Positions 13,339 to 20,437 of a stretch of 23,208 nt of DNA are shown one piece after another. The position numbers and the translations under genes are program-made. Positions within the stretch are counted from its first letter, which is position 1. The number at the start of each line of letters is the position of its first letter. The notes beneath the pieces are model-generated. The model was not told where the DNA came from. It ran no database searches and saw only the letters and a list, made by a program, of their open reading frames with translations. Source of the stretch: Clostridiales bacterium (GTDB lineage: Bacteria > Bacillota > Clostridia > Oscillospirales > QAMX01); the NCBI GenBank assembly GCA_012841675.1, contig DUUG01000119.1, positions 1 to 23,208 of the forward strand, written 5' to 3'.

Positions 13339-15120
13339 TTATTTAAAATCAAATGATATCAAAGGCGTATGGTCAGATTCGCCCCAGTTTGACAAAAGCC
13401 TTAAAGAAAGACTTGAGAGGGTCTGCTGCAACGGAATAGTAACCGCCCTACTATGATTTTCGTCGGCGTTAAACAGACAAACGCTTTCCCCTTCGGGCGT
13501 AGTGCCTTCCAAAACGTATGCTTTGCAAAGGGTTTTCGGCAAATGCATCATGGGAGAATCCAGAAGCGTAATAGCTCTGGTAACAAGAGTCTGTTCCGTT
13601 CTCGTGCCGGGCAAGGTGTGGCGGTTTAAATCGCTGTCAAAGACAATGTGAACTGAATCAACAAACGCCGGCTCTGTAAGACGGTAAGTAACAGCTTCGC
13701 CGTTTTTAATCTGCGGTGTTTGACCCACGTTGTCATACAGCATGTGTTCCCGATCCGCCCCGTCTCGTAAACCGTCCGGCCCGGAAAGAGCTGCTCTTTG
13801 GCAAATCTGGGATATTTCTCGGCGATGGCCGGGCAGGAAGCAATCCGCCTCTAAAAGCATCGTTTGCAGCGTCGAAAGGTGGTTTTCGTAAACGCCGTGG
13901 GGCGTTGTGTCTTCCCGGCTGCAAAGAGCCGAAGCAAAGCCCGCCGCCTGGCCTAGCAGCATACAGGTTGCCATGACACGGATGCTGCTCATGGCCATAT
14001 GCGTCATGCTGATATTGCGCCCGGCAAACATTAGGTTGGAGACGTTCTTTGAATACAGACACCGATAGGGAATCTGATAGGGCGCAGGCGTTTCAATATT
14101 GGTGTTGGCCGCGCCCTTATGGTAAAAACCGGCGGGGAAATGATCGTCTAGCGGCCAGCCTCCAAAGGCGATTACATCGTGGAAGCTTCGGTTTTCGGAA
14201 ATATCCTTTTGGGTGATGACATACTCTCCTGTCATACGGCGAGACTCGCGTTTCCCCGGCAAAAATCCGAGGAAATCCAGCTCGAAGTTCTCAATATCAT
14301 CACCAGACTCGTTTTTCAAATAATCCCACATACCCGCCGCCAGGGCAACCAGCTCATCCCGAAGGGTGTCCGTGTCTTTAATAGTATCCCGGTCGCCGCC
14401 TAGCTCTAAATACCAAAAGTTTTCAGACGTTTTGCGCAGATTCGGCCGCCGGTTTTCCACCTGCTCTTTGGTAAGCTTGGTGGCAAAGTTAGGCGCCTTG
14501 TACGGGATGGGCCGGGTTGTTTCTCTTGCCTGAATTAAACAGCTCATGCCCATGGTCATCCGGTCAGAAACGGCAACATGCGTATCCTCGCCGTAAACTT
14601 CGGCACTCTCTCGGCCGATGGAAAACTCCGCCCCGGTAAGTGGGGCTAAAATGCTGTCGCCCGAGCAGTCGATAAAGGTTTTTGCCTTGACTTTGAAAAA
14701 CTGCTGTGTTGTCATGCTGTACCCGGTGACGCTTTCGATTCGGGTTGTGCGTCCGTATGGAAACTCACCCTTTGTGACCTCGGCGTCCATACAGGCGCAG
14801 TTTAAAAGAAGAGTTACATTGGGTTCCGCCTTGGCAAAATCGAAAAGAATCGTGTCCCAAACGGCATAGCTTTTGGTTGGGTTTCTGTACAAGCTGGTCA
14901 GGGCAATTTCCTCGGCAAGCCCCGTTTCCCGGTTGTTTTCTCCCTTTGCACCGCAGATCCACATTCTTATTTCCGAAGACGCATTGCCGCCCAAAACAGG
15001 CCGCTCGTGCATTAAAATAACCTTTGCGCCGGCTCTTGCGGCGGATATCGCCGCGGCCAGCCCCGACATGCCGCCGCCCACAACGCATACATCGGTTGTA
15101 AGTTCAACTGTGTTTAGCAT
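13339..15120 (-). CDS. FAD-dependent oxidoreductase (FAD_oxidored family)
   Basis: 593-residue flavoprotein of the PF12831 type. The Rossmann dinucleotide-binding motif is at the N-terminus (CVVGGGMSGLAAAISAARAG, about residues 12-31, followed by E39), then PVLGGNASSEIRMW and GENNRETGLAEEI, characteristic of this family. A second FAD-contacting region is FAGRNISMTHMAMSSIRVMA. The last 150 residues look like an all-beta accessory domain. Relatives occur in carbohydrate-use clusters, but the substrate is unknown. I choose the ATG at 15120, preceded by AAAGGGG; the in-frame alternative at 15156 runs upstream of that site. No signal peptide, so cytoplasmic. The cupin gene follows on the same strand. 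Confidence 0.88.
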   Translation of the reverse strand: MLNTVELTTDVCVVGGGMSGLAAAISAARAGAKVILMHERPVLGGNASSEIRMWICGAKGENNRETGLAEEIALTSLYRNPTKSYAVWDTILFDFAKAEPNVTLLLNCACMDAEVTKGEFPYGRTTRIESVTGYSMTTQQFFKVKAKTFIDCSGDSILAPLTGAEFSIGRESAEVYGEDTHVAVSDRMTMGMSCLIQARETTRPIPYKAPNFATKLTKEQVENRRPNLRKTSENFWYLELGGDRDTIKDTDTLRDELVALAAGMWDYLKNESGDDIENFELDFLGFLPGKRESRRMTGEYVITQKDISENRSFHDVIAFGGWPLDDHFPAGFYHKGAANTNIETPAPYQIPYRCLYSKNVSNLMFAGRNISMTHMAMSSIRVMATCMLLGQAAGFASALCSREDTTPHGVYENHLSTLQTMLLEADCFLPGHRREISQICQRAALSGPDGLRDGADREHMLYDNVGQTPQIKNGEAVTYRLTEPAFVDSVHIVFDSDLNRHTLPGTRTEQTLVTRAITLLDSPMMHLPKTLCKAYVLEGTTPEGESVCLFNADENHSRAVTIPLQQTLSSLSLRLLSNWGESDHTPLISFDFK

Positions 15121-15146
15121 ATGATATCCCCTTTCACTATGCCGTA

Positions 15147-15175
15147 AGGATACCAAAAATTAATATGCTTGTAAA
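15147..15175 (-). promoter_or_regulatory. Promoter of the FAD oxidoreductase gene
   Basis: On the minus strand TTTACA (15170-15175), a 17-base spacer and TATCCT (15147-15152). Transcription would start near 15140, a short leader to the ATG at 15120. Confidence 0.55.
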
Positions 15176-15270
15176 GAGATGGCCAACGGTTCTTCCGTAT
15201 TGTGTCCGAGATTTTTCCTTCGTATATATCTGCTGCAGCACATATTTTGGGGTAAAATGCTTTCCAAAAA

Positions 15271-15303
15271 CAAACAGCCCGGAGAATCTCTCCGGACTGT
15301 TTG
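15271..15303 (-). terminator. Terminator of the feo operon
   Basis: CAAACAGCCCGGAGA (15271-15285) pairs with TCTCCGGACTGTTTG (15289-15303) with one mismatch. On the minus strand the stem is followed by TTTTTGG, giving a usable T-run just after the last feo gene. Confidence 0.8.
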
Positions 15304-15310
15304 CATATAC

Positions 15311-15481
15311 TTACTTTTTCTCAACTGTACCGCCGCAGAGGCTTGCACTGGGACAGCCTGCACAGCCGCTTGCGCAGCCTCCGGCCGCCTGCGACTTTTT
15401 CTTTTTACGAATCTGAAAAACCACCAGTAAAGCCACCACAACGATAGCCACCATCACCGTAACAATATCAAGCCATCCCAT
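15311..15481 (-). CDS. FeoB-associated Cys-rich membrane protein
   Basis: A 56-residue protein with one N-terminal membrane helix (LDIVTVMVAIVVVALLVVFQ), a basic stretch RKKKKS, and a Cys-rich tail GGCASGCAGCPSASLCGG holding four cysteines. This layout matches the small FeoB-associated proteins of Firmicutes (PF12669), thought to help Fe(II) transport; their mechanism is not established. The ATG at 15481 follows AAGGAGG. It lies 41 bases after feoB and is the last gene of the operon. Confidence 0.9.
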   Translation of the reverse strand: MGWLDIVTVMVAIVVVALLVVFQIRKKKKSQAAGGCASGCAGCPSASLCGGTVEKK

Positions 15482-15522
15482 AAGTAAACCTCCTTTATAA
15501 CGGGTGTTAGCATACTGTTTGA

Positions 15523-17622
15523 TTAAAACCAATGGAAAATGCTATTCAACCCGGTACCAATTATATTTATTGCAAACGACACAATCCATGCGGCCGCAAT
15601 CCAAAGAAGAATGGTAAACCAGAACCACTTTCTGGAACGCATTTCGCTTCTTAACGCGCCTACGGCTGCCATGCAAGGCACGCTCAGCAGGTTGAACGCC
15701 ATAAACGCAAGGGCTGCCACGGGGGTAAAGCTGGCGCTGATAGACGCAATCAAAGCCGCCTGTGCCCCTTCATCTTCCAGGGCATCGCCTTGGATACCGG
15801 GGTTATAGAGAACGCCCATGGTGGATACAACCATTTCTTTCGCAACCAGGCCCGTCAAGATTGCCACAACGGCTTTCCAACCGTCCGGCCCGGATGCAAA
15901 GCCCAGCGGGATAAAGAAGAAGCGAATCCCATTGCCAAGAACGCCCAGAATGCTTTCTGCGCTGTTGGCTTCTACCATTCTAAGGGAGAAGCTGAAGTTT
16001 GCCAGGAACCAGATGACAATGGTCGATGCTAAAATCACCGTACCGGCACGGACAAGATAGCCCTTGGCCTTGTCCCAAACCTGCAAAAATAGGCCTTTGG
16101 CGCGGGGTCTGTGATAGGCGGGCATTTCCATAATAAACGGTGCTGCATCCCCTTTGAATACGGTCTTTTTCAGGATAACTCCTGCCAAAACAGCCGTAAC
16201 AATACCAATCAGATATAGACCAAACGTCATTAAATCGGCATTCTCTTCGAACAAAGCCGCGGCAAAAACACCGTAAATCGGGAATTTCGCACCGCAGGAC
16301 ATCCAAGGAATCAACATCATCGTCAGCTTGCGGTCGCGATCGTTTTCCAGCGTGCGCACTCCCATAATAGCAGGTACAGAGCAGCCAAATCCCATGAGCA
16401 TGGGAACAAACGCCTTGCCCGAAAGGCCAAACCGGCGCAGCATACGATCCATAATAAAGGCAACACGAGCCATATAGCCGGTTTCTTCTAACAACGAAAG
16501 AAAGAAGAACAGAATAACAACCAGCGGCAAGAACCCAAGAACAGCGCCGACACCGGCAAACACACCGTCTATGATAAGACCGTACGTAAGGCTGCCCTCC
16601 GCTGCGCCCATGACATCCATAAGCCAAAGCGCGCCTTCATTGACCCAGTCAAACAGCCATTCGATTCCCATAACAAGCAATGTGCCGGGGGTCGGAATCG
16701 GTTCAATGCCAAACAAAAACTCACCGAAGGTTAAGTGGAACACAAGCCACATAAGCCCAAGGAAAATCGGCAGACCCAAAATACGGTTTGTCAGCACCTT
16801 GTCCACTTTGTCGGAGGTGTTTAAGCCTGCTTGGCTACTTTTTTTCAGCGCCGGCACGAATTTTTTGGCAATGCTCTTATACCGTTCATCGGCCACAGCG
16901 GCTTCCCCGTCGCCCAGCTCGTTTGCTTTGGCGACTAATTTCTGCACAGTGGCAACTTCGTGGCTTTCCTCGGTAAGACCTGCTGCTTCCAGAGTAAGAG
17001 AATCATTTTCCAACAGCTTGACCGCATGAAAAACAGGGTTGGAAAGCTTCTTTTCTTCCACGATTTTCAAAGCGGCCAAGAAGGCATCGGCCAAAGGCCC
17101 GTCTTTCAAAACCGTATTGCCTTGTCTATTTTGTCCGGCCAGCTTCATAATGCCTTCCATCATTTCCTTGACGCCTGTGCCACGCAGCGCGGAAATGGAA
17201 AATACCGGAACACCCAGACGCTTTTCCAGCAAAGAAGCATCGATGCTATTTTTTTCTTTTTCTAAAAGATCCGTCATGTTCAACGCGACAATCAGCGGGC
17301 AATCCAGCTCAAGAAGCTGTGTCGTCAAATAGAGATTGCGCTCTAGGTTGGTGGCATCCACAATATTGATGACCATATCAGGCTTTTCATCGATTATGTA
17401 GTTCCGGGCAACCACTTCTTCAGGCGTATAGGGTGAGAGTGAATAAATACCCGGCAAGTCGATAATATTTGCCTCGCCTTTTTTGCTTTTATACGTTCCT
17501 TCGCGGCGATCCACCGTGACACCGGGCCAGTTGCCTACATGGGCGCGGCTGCCGGTTAAAATATTAAACAGCGTGGTTTTTCCGCTATTGGGGTTCCCCG
17601 CTAGAGCAATTCGCAGTGACAT
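15523..17622 (-). CDS. feoB: Ferrous iron transporter FeoB
   Basis: Inner-membrane Fe(II) transporter with an N-terminal GTPase, 699 residues. G-domain motifs: G1 GNPNSGKT (9-16), switch-I Thr in GVTVDRREG (34-42), G3 DLPG (55-58), G4 NMTD (115-118) and G5-like SALRGTG. A helical linker follows to about residue 270, then the membrane domain with the two Gate-type repeats, including EETGYMARVAFIMDR, GFGCSVPAIMG and LIPWMSCGAKFPIY, whose Cys residues are thought to guide iron. The length is typical of Gram-positive FeoB. The ATG at 17622 lies 12 bases after the feoA stop. The operon order is feoA-feoA-feoB-small Cys-rich protein. Confidence 0.97.
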   Translation of the reverse strand: MSLRIALAGNPNSGKTTLFNILTGSRAHVGNWPGVTVDRREGTYKSKKGEANIIDLPGIYSLSPYTPEEVVARNYIIDEKPDMVINIVDATNLERNLYLTTQLLELDCPLIVALNMTDLLEKEKNSIDASLLEKRLGVPVFSISALRGTGVKEMMEGIMKLAGQNRQGNTVLKDGPLADAFLAALKIVEEKKLSNPVFHAVKLLENDSLTLEAAGLTEESHEVATVQKLVAKANELGDGEAAVADERYKSIAKKFVPALKKSSQAGLNTSDKVDKVLTNRILGLPIFLGLMWLVFHLTFGEFLFGIEPIPTPGTLLVMGIEWLFDWVNEGALWLMDVMGAAEGSLTYGLIIDGVFAGVGAVLGFLPLVVILFFFLSLLEETGYMARVAFIMDRMLRRFGLSGKAFVPMLMGFGCSVPAIMGVRTLENDRDRKLTMMLIPWMSCGAKFPIYGVFAAALFEENADLMTFGLYLIGIVTAVLAGVILKKTVFKGDAAPFIMEMPAYHRPRAKGLFLQVWDKAKGYLVRAGTVILASTIVIWFLANFSFSLRMVEANSAESILGVLGNGIRFFFIPLGFASGPDGWKAVVAILTGLVAKEMVVSTMGVLYNPGIQGDALEDEGAQAALIASISASFTPVAALAFMAFNLLSVPCMAAVGALRSEMRSRKWFWFTILLWIAAAWIVSFAINIIGTGLNSIFHWF

Positions 17623-17634
17623 CTCTTTTCACCC

Positions 17635-17871
17635 TTACCCCTCAATTTTCTCGATGATAACTTGCTCTGCTTCGTTCTTACGCAGGCTCAGCTCATACCC
17701 CCGCAAGTTGACTTCCATCGGGTCCCCCAGCGGTGCTAGCTTCCGAAGAAGAATCACCGTTCCGGGCGTTATGCCCATATCCACCAGCCGGCGCCGCACT
17801 GGACCGGCAGATCCGATACTTATTACACGGCCCTTTTCCCCTGGCAGCAAGTCTTTAAGAGTAAGTTGCAT
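17635..17871 (-). CDS. feoA: FeoA domain protein (feoB-proximal copy)
   Basis: 78-residue SH3-like protein, cytoplasmic partner of FeoB. Begins MQLTLKDLLPGEKGRVISI and has the family pattern RRRLVDMGITPGTVILLRKL followed by DPMEVNLRGYELSLRKNEA and VII. FeoA is needed for FeoB activity in several bacteria, probably by contacting the FeoB cytoplasmic domain. The start follows AGGAGG. It is separated from feoB by 12 bases, so the two are surely cotranscribed. The other FeoA copy, 167 bases upstream, is shorter and clearly divergent. Confidence 0.95.
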   Translation of the reverse strand: MQLTLKDLLPGEKGRVISIGSAGPVRRRLVDMGITPGTVILLRKLAPLGDPMEVNLRGYELSLRKNEAEQVIIEKIEG

Positions 17872-17919
17872 TTTCCTTTTCCTCCTTGTTATCTCCCTTT
17901 ATATCCTATCCTTGTTTAA

Positions 17920-17944
17920 TAGTACGCATGTTGTGAGCATACTA
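17920..17944. promoter_or_regulatory. Dyad in the leader of the second feoA
   Basis: TAGTACGC (17920-17927) and GCATACTA (17937-17944) form an inverted repeat with one mismatch and a 9-base centre, about 50 bases upstream of the feoB-proximal feoA. Possible operator or mRNA hairpin; a TATAGT-like -10 lies partly within it on the minus strand. Low certainty. Confidence 0.3.
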
Positions 17945-17990
17945 TACTGCTTTGCAACACGAGTTTGTCATGACTAACTAGTTTCCAAAA

Positions 17991-18032
17991 TATAACCCCT
18001 CTGTCCGTCAAAAGACCATACAGAAGGTTATA
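17991..18032 (-). terminator. Intercistronic terminator-like hairpin between the two feoA genes
   Basis: TATAACC and TCTGT at 17991-18004 pair with ACAGA and GGTTATA at 18020-18032, with a small bulge and a loop of about 15 bases. On the minus strand it is followed by ATTTTGG. It lies directly after the first feoA stop and could partially end transcription, so the first copy would be made in excess. Confidence 0.5.
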
Positions 18033-18038
18033 TATCTA

Positions 18039-18251
18039 TTATTTTACAAAGATAACGGAGGCCATGCCACGATTTAAAGCCAAACGCGCATCTTTTATTT
18101 TTATGATTAAATCGCCGCCGCGCTGAGCCAAAAGCGTTATCTGTTCTCCCGGAAGAACTCCAAGATTTTCAAGACGCTTTTTCACTTCCCCTTTGGCGTG
18201 ACAGGCGCTTATAGTATACTGTTTGCCAACCTGTCCCATAGACAATGGCAT
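18039..18251 (-). CDS. feoA: FeoA domain protein (first, promoter-proximal copy)
   Basis: 70-residue SH3-like FeoA-family protein. Begins MPLSMGQVGKQYTISACHAK with VKKRLENLGVLPGEQITLLA in the middle and ends DARLALNRGMASVIFVK, the family's usual pattern. The ATG at 18251 has GGGAGG eight bases upstream; an in-frame start at 18314 overlaps the promoter and is rejected. Two feoA genes before feoB are common in Clostridia; the separate copies may act as different partners or regulators of FeoB. The gap to the second feoA holds a hairpin, so the first gene may be expressed more strongly. Confidence 0.92.
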   Translation of the reverse strand: MPLSMGQVGKQYTISACHAKGEVKKRLENLGVLPGEQITLLAQRGGDLIIKIKDARLALNRGMASVIFVK

Positions 18252-18285
18252 AGCTATTCCTCCCTTCCTGTTAGACACCACTAAC

Positions 18286-18314
18286 ATTTTATACCCTCCA
18301 AGAGATTTTGTCAA
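18286..18314 (-). promoter_or_regulatory. feo operon promoter
   Basis: On the minus strand TTGACA (18309-18314), a 17-base spacer and TAAAAT (18286-18291). The -35 is perfect. A 21-bp dyad (18311-18331) overlaps the -35, in the position expected for an iron-responsive repressor. Confidence 0.8.
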
Positions 18315-18331
18315 CTGTCATATACTGTTGA
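18311..18331. promoter_or_regulatory. Candidate iron-regulator operator at the feo promoter
   Basis: TCAACTGTCATATACTGTTGA, an interrupted palindrome of the form TCAACnGT-N5-ACnGTTGA, overlapping the feo -35. It does not match the 19-bp Fur box or the classic DtxR/IdeR site, so the regulator type is open; iron control is inferred from the genes it serves. Confidence 0.5.
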
Positions 18332-18402
18332 AAACGACAAATTAATTGGGTCTGTTGTGGGAATATTTTCATCATATACGTACTGTTTTGCTTTTTGGAA
18401 AC

Positions 18403-18431
18403 TTTCATTTTTCCGCATAATTTGCTATAAT
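18403..18431 (+). promoter_or_regulatory. Extended -10 promoter of the ABC exporter
   Basis: TATAAT at 18426-18431 preceded by TG at 18423-18424, an extended -10. The -35 position holds the weak TTTCAT (18403-18408). It faces away from the feo promoter. Confidence 0.6.
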
Positions 18432-18468
18432 AATAGTATTATCTTGTCCAGAAAGGGCGAATTTAATT

Positions 18469-20205
18469 TTGCAATACTTGCGCACGTACCTGAAACGTTA
18501 CAGGTTTGAGATTTTTTTCGGCCAATCCTCCAAATTGGTAGAGGCTATATTAGAGCTTTGGATTCCGCTTATTATGGCGGATCTCATTGATATAGGGATA
18601 CAAAACGGCGACAAGAGCTATATTTGGTCCAAGGGGCTTCTTATGCTCCTTGTTTCTGCTATCGGTTTATGCACAACTCTTGTTTGCCAAATTCTTGCAT
18701 CCAAGGCATCCATTCGATTTGGCACAGAGCTTCGTTCCGATTTATTCGCGCATATCAACCGACTATCCCACGCCGATGTGGACAAGTTTGGAGCCGCTTC
18801 TTTAATCACAAGAGTCACAGCGGATATTAACCAGCTACAGAATGCTTTAGCTATGCTGATCCGTCTAGTTGTCAGGGCGCCGTTTCTGGCCGTAGGCGCT
18901 ATTGTTATGGCTATGATTTTGGATCTTCGCCTGTCTCTTATTTTCCTAATCGTCGCCCCTTTGACTTCCCTTATTATATATGTCGTCATGGGAAAGACCA
19001 TTCCCTTCTACCGCAACTTGCAAAAAAAGTTGGATCAAATTGCCAAGGTTTCCGCGGAAAATTTGTCCGGGGTTCGAGTGGTGCGCGCATTTTCCGAAAC
19101 TGAACGGGAGAAAGCGCGGTTTCAAACGGCTGTTGACGAGCATGCGGCTCTTTCCATTCGCGTCAGCCGGCTTTCCGCTTTGTTAAATCCCTTGACCTCC
19201 ATCGTTATGAACCTAGGCATTTTGGCGGTTTTGTGGCTGGGCGGGATTCAGGTAAACACCGGCCGTCTTACGCCCGGTGTTATTGTTGCGTTTGTCAACT
19301 ACATGCTGATGATCTTAATGCAAATTGTAATTGTTGCCAATCTCGTCATTCTCTTTACCCGTGCCGCCGCCGCGGCCAGCCGAGTCGGTGAGGTTTTGGG
19401 AACCGAGCCCTCTGTGGTTGGCCCAACAGATGCAAATGCTGAGCCGGACGAAACTGCTCCCGCCGCCGAATTTGTTAGTGTCAGCTTTGCCTATCACAAG
19501 GGCGGCGGCAAGGCCCTTTCGGATCTGAACCTAACGCTTCACCGGGGCGAAACTTTAGGCGTATTCGGCGCAACAGGCTCCGGAAAATCCACCCTGGCCG
19601 CACTTTTGCTTCGTTTTTACGATGCTACTTCCGGAGAGGTCAAGGTTTTTGGCCATCCGGTGCAAAATTACGCCCCTGAAGCCCTGCGGCGGCAAATCGG
19701 AATCGTTCCCCAAGGGGCACGACTTTTTACAGGAACCGTCCGCGAAAACCTCCAATGGGGCAAGCCTGATGCCACCGACGAGGAAATTTGGCAAGCTCTG
19801 GAAACGGCGCAGGCGGCCGAGTTCGTCCGCCGCCTCCCTTTAGGACTCGACCATGTGGTAGAGGAAAGAGGCGGAAACTTTTCCGGCGGACAGCGACAGC
19901 GTTTGACCATTGCCCGTGCTTTGGTGGGCCAGCCTGATATTTTAATCCTTGATGACGCCTCCTCTGCTTTAGACTTTGCCACCGACGCGGCCCTTCGTCA
20001 GGCAATTCACAAGAACACGCCCAAACACACGGCGGTTATCTACATTTCACAGCGTGTGGGCGCCATTCGCCATGCCGACCGGATTCTGGTGCTGGACGAA
20101 GGTCGCGCCGTTGGGCTCGGCACCCATGATGAGCTGTATGAAAACTGCTCTGTGTACAGAGAAATTTGTCATTCACAGCTTTCGCCGGAGCAGTTAAACT
20201 CTTAA
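18469..20205 (+). CDS. Heterodimeric ABC exporter subunit with degenerate ATP site
   Basis: 578-residue half-transporter: six-helix membrane domain (about 1-305) fused to an ATPase domain. Motifs: Walker A GATGSGKST (367-375), Q-loop Q415, signature FSGGQ (471-475), Walker B ILILDD (491-496) with Asp496 where the catalytic Glu should be, and Gln528 replacing the switch His (ISQR). Asp for Glu together with Gln for His is the pattern of the degenerate site in BmrCD/LmrCD-type heterodimers, so it should pair with the next ABC gene. Likely exports drugs, lipids or peptides; the substrate is unknown. The start is a TTG at 18469, 11 bases after AAAGGG; no ATG lies nearby, so the start is less certain than the gene. 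Confidence 0.93.
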   Translation: MQYLRTYLKRYRFEIFFGQSSKLVEAILELWIPLIMADLIDIGIQNGDKSYIWSKGLLMLLVSAIGLCTTLVCQILASKASIRFGTELRSDLFAHINRLSHADVDKFGAASLITRVTADINQLQNALAMLIRLVVRAPFLAVGAIVMAMILDLRLSLIFLIVAPLTSLIIYVVMGKTIPFYRNLQKKLDQIAKVSAENLSGVRVVRAFSETEREKARFQTAVDEHAALSIRVSRLSALLNPLTSIVMNLGILAVLWLGGIQVNTGRLTPGVIVAFVNYMLMILMQIVIVANLVILFTRAAAAASRVGEVLGTEPSVVGPTDANAEPDETAPAAEFVSVSFAYHKGGGKALSDLNLTLHRGETLGVFGATGSGKSTLAALLLRFYDATSGEVKVFGHPVQNYAPEALRRQIGIVPQGARLFTGTVRENLQWGKPDATDEEIWQALETAQAAEFVRRLPLGLDHVVEERGGNFSGGQRQRLTIARALVGQPDILILDDASSALDFATDAALRQAIHKNTPKHTAVIYISQRVGAIRHADRILVLDEGRAVGLGTHDELYENCSVYREICHSQLSPEQLNS

Positions 20206-20437
20206 CGGTTTTCCGCAGCAATTACCTTCTTATGCGAAAATCGTCTATCTTCTGCCCATAAGTTTACAGTTTTGATTTACAACTAATGTCTTTCTCGGTT
20301 ATTCCAAAATCTAGCGAGATAACGCACTGATTTAAATAATCAAAATCCGATACGCATTTAGGCGGCAGGATTTGAACCTGCCGCGCGTAAGGTAACTTTC
20401 TTCCCACCACAAGCCCCGAAAGGATACGGAATCAATT
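20206..20437. other. Intergenic region between the two ABC exporter genes
   Basis: 232 bases without a gene, unusually long between two obligate partners. It contains a strong hairpin at 20361-20383 and an outer ACGC/GCGT pairing (see separate entry). No clear terminator T-run follows the hairpin, so read-through to the second half-transporter is expected. A weak TTTACA lies near 20275 but has no good -10 partner. Confidence 0.5.
20361..20383. repeat. 8-bp hairpin resembling a tRNA T-arm
   Basis: GCGGCAGG and CCTGCCGC pair perfectly around ATTTGAA. Read on the minus strand, the core is GCAGG-TTCAAAT-CCTGC, exactly a tRNA T-arm with its TTCAAAT loop. No acceptor, D-arm or anticodon arm can be fitted around it, so it is not a working tRNA. 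It may be a remnant of a tRNA end, an attachment-site scar, or a chance hairpin acting on the ABC mRNA. Confidence 0.6.

Noticed and set aside
13716..14062. Overlapping open frames on both strands within the oxidoreductase gene.
   Set aside because: Shadows of the main frame with odd composition and no translation signals.
15980..16627. 215-codon minus-strand open frame.
   Set aside because: Lies wholly inside feoB in a second frame of the same strand; rich in Cys, Arg and Tyr as expected for a shadow, with no ribosome binding site.
20358..20430. Possible minus-strand tRNA gene around the T-arm-like hairpin.
   Set aside because: No TTAGGCG 5' acceptor strand, no D-arm and no anticodon arm can be placed upstream of the T-arm; kept only as a hairpin.
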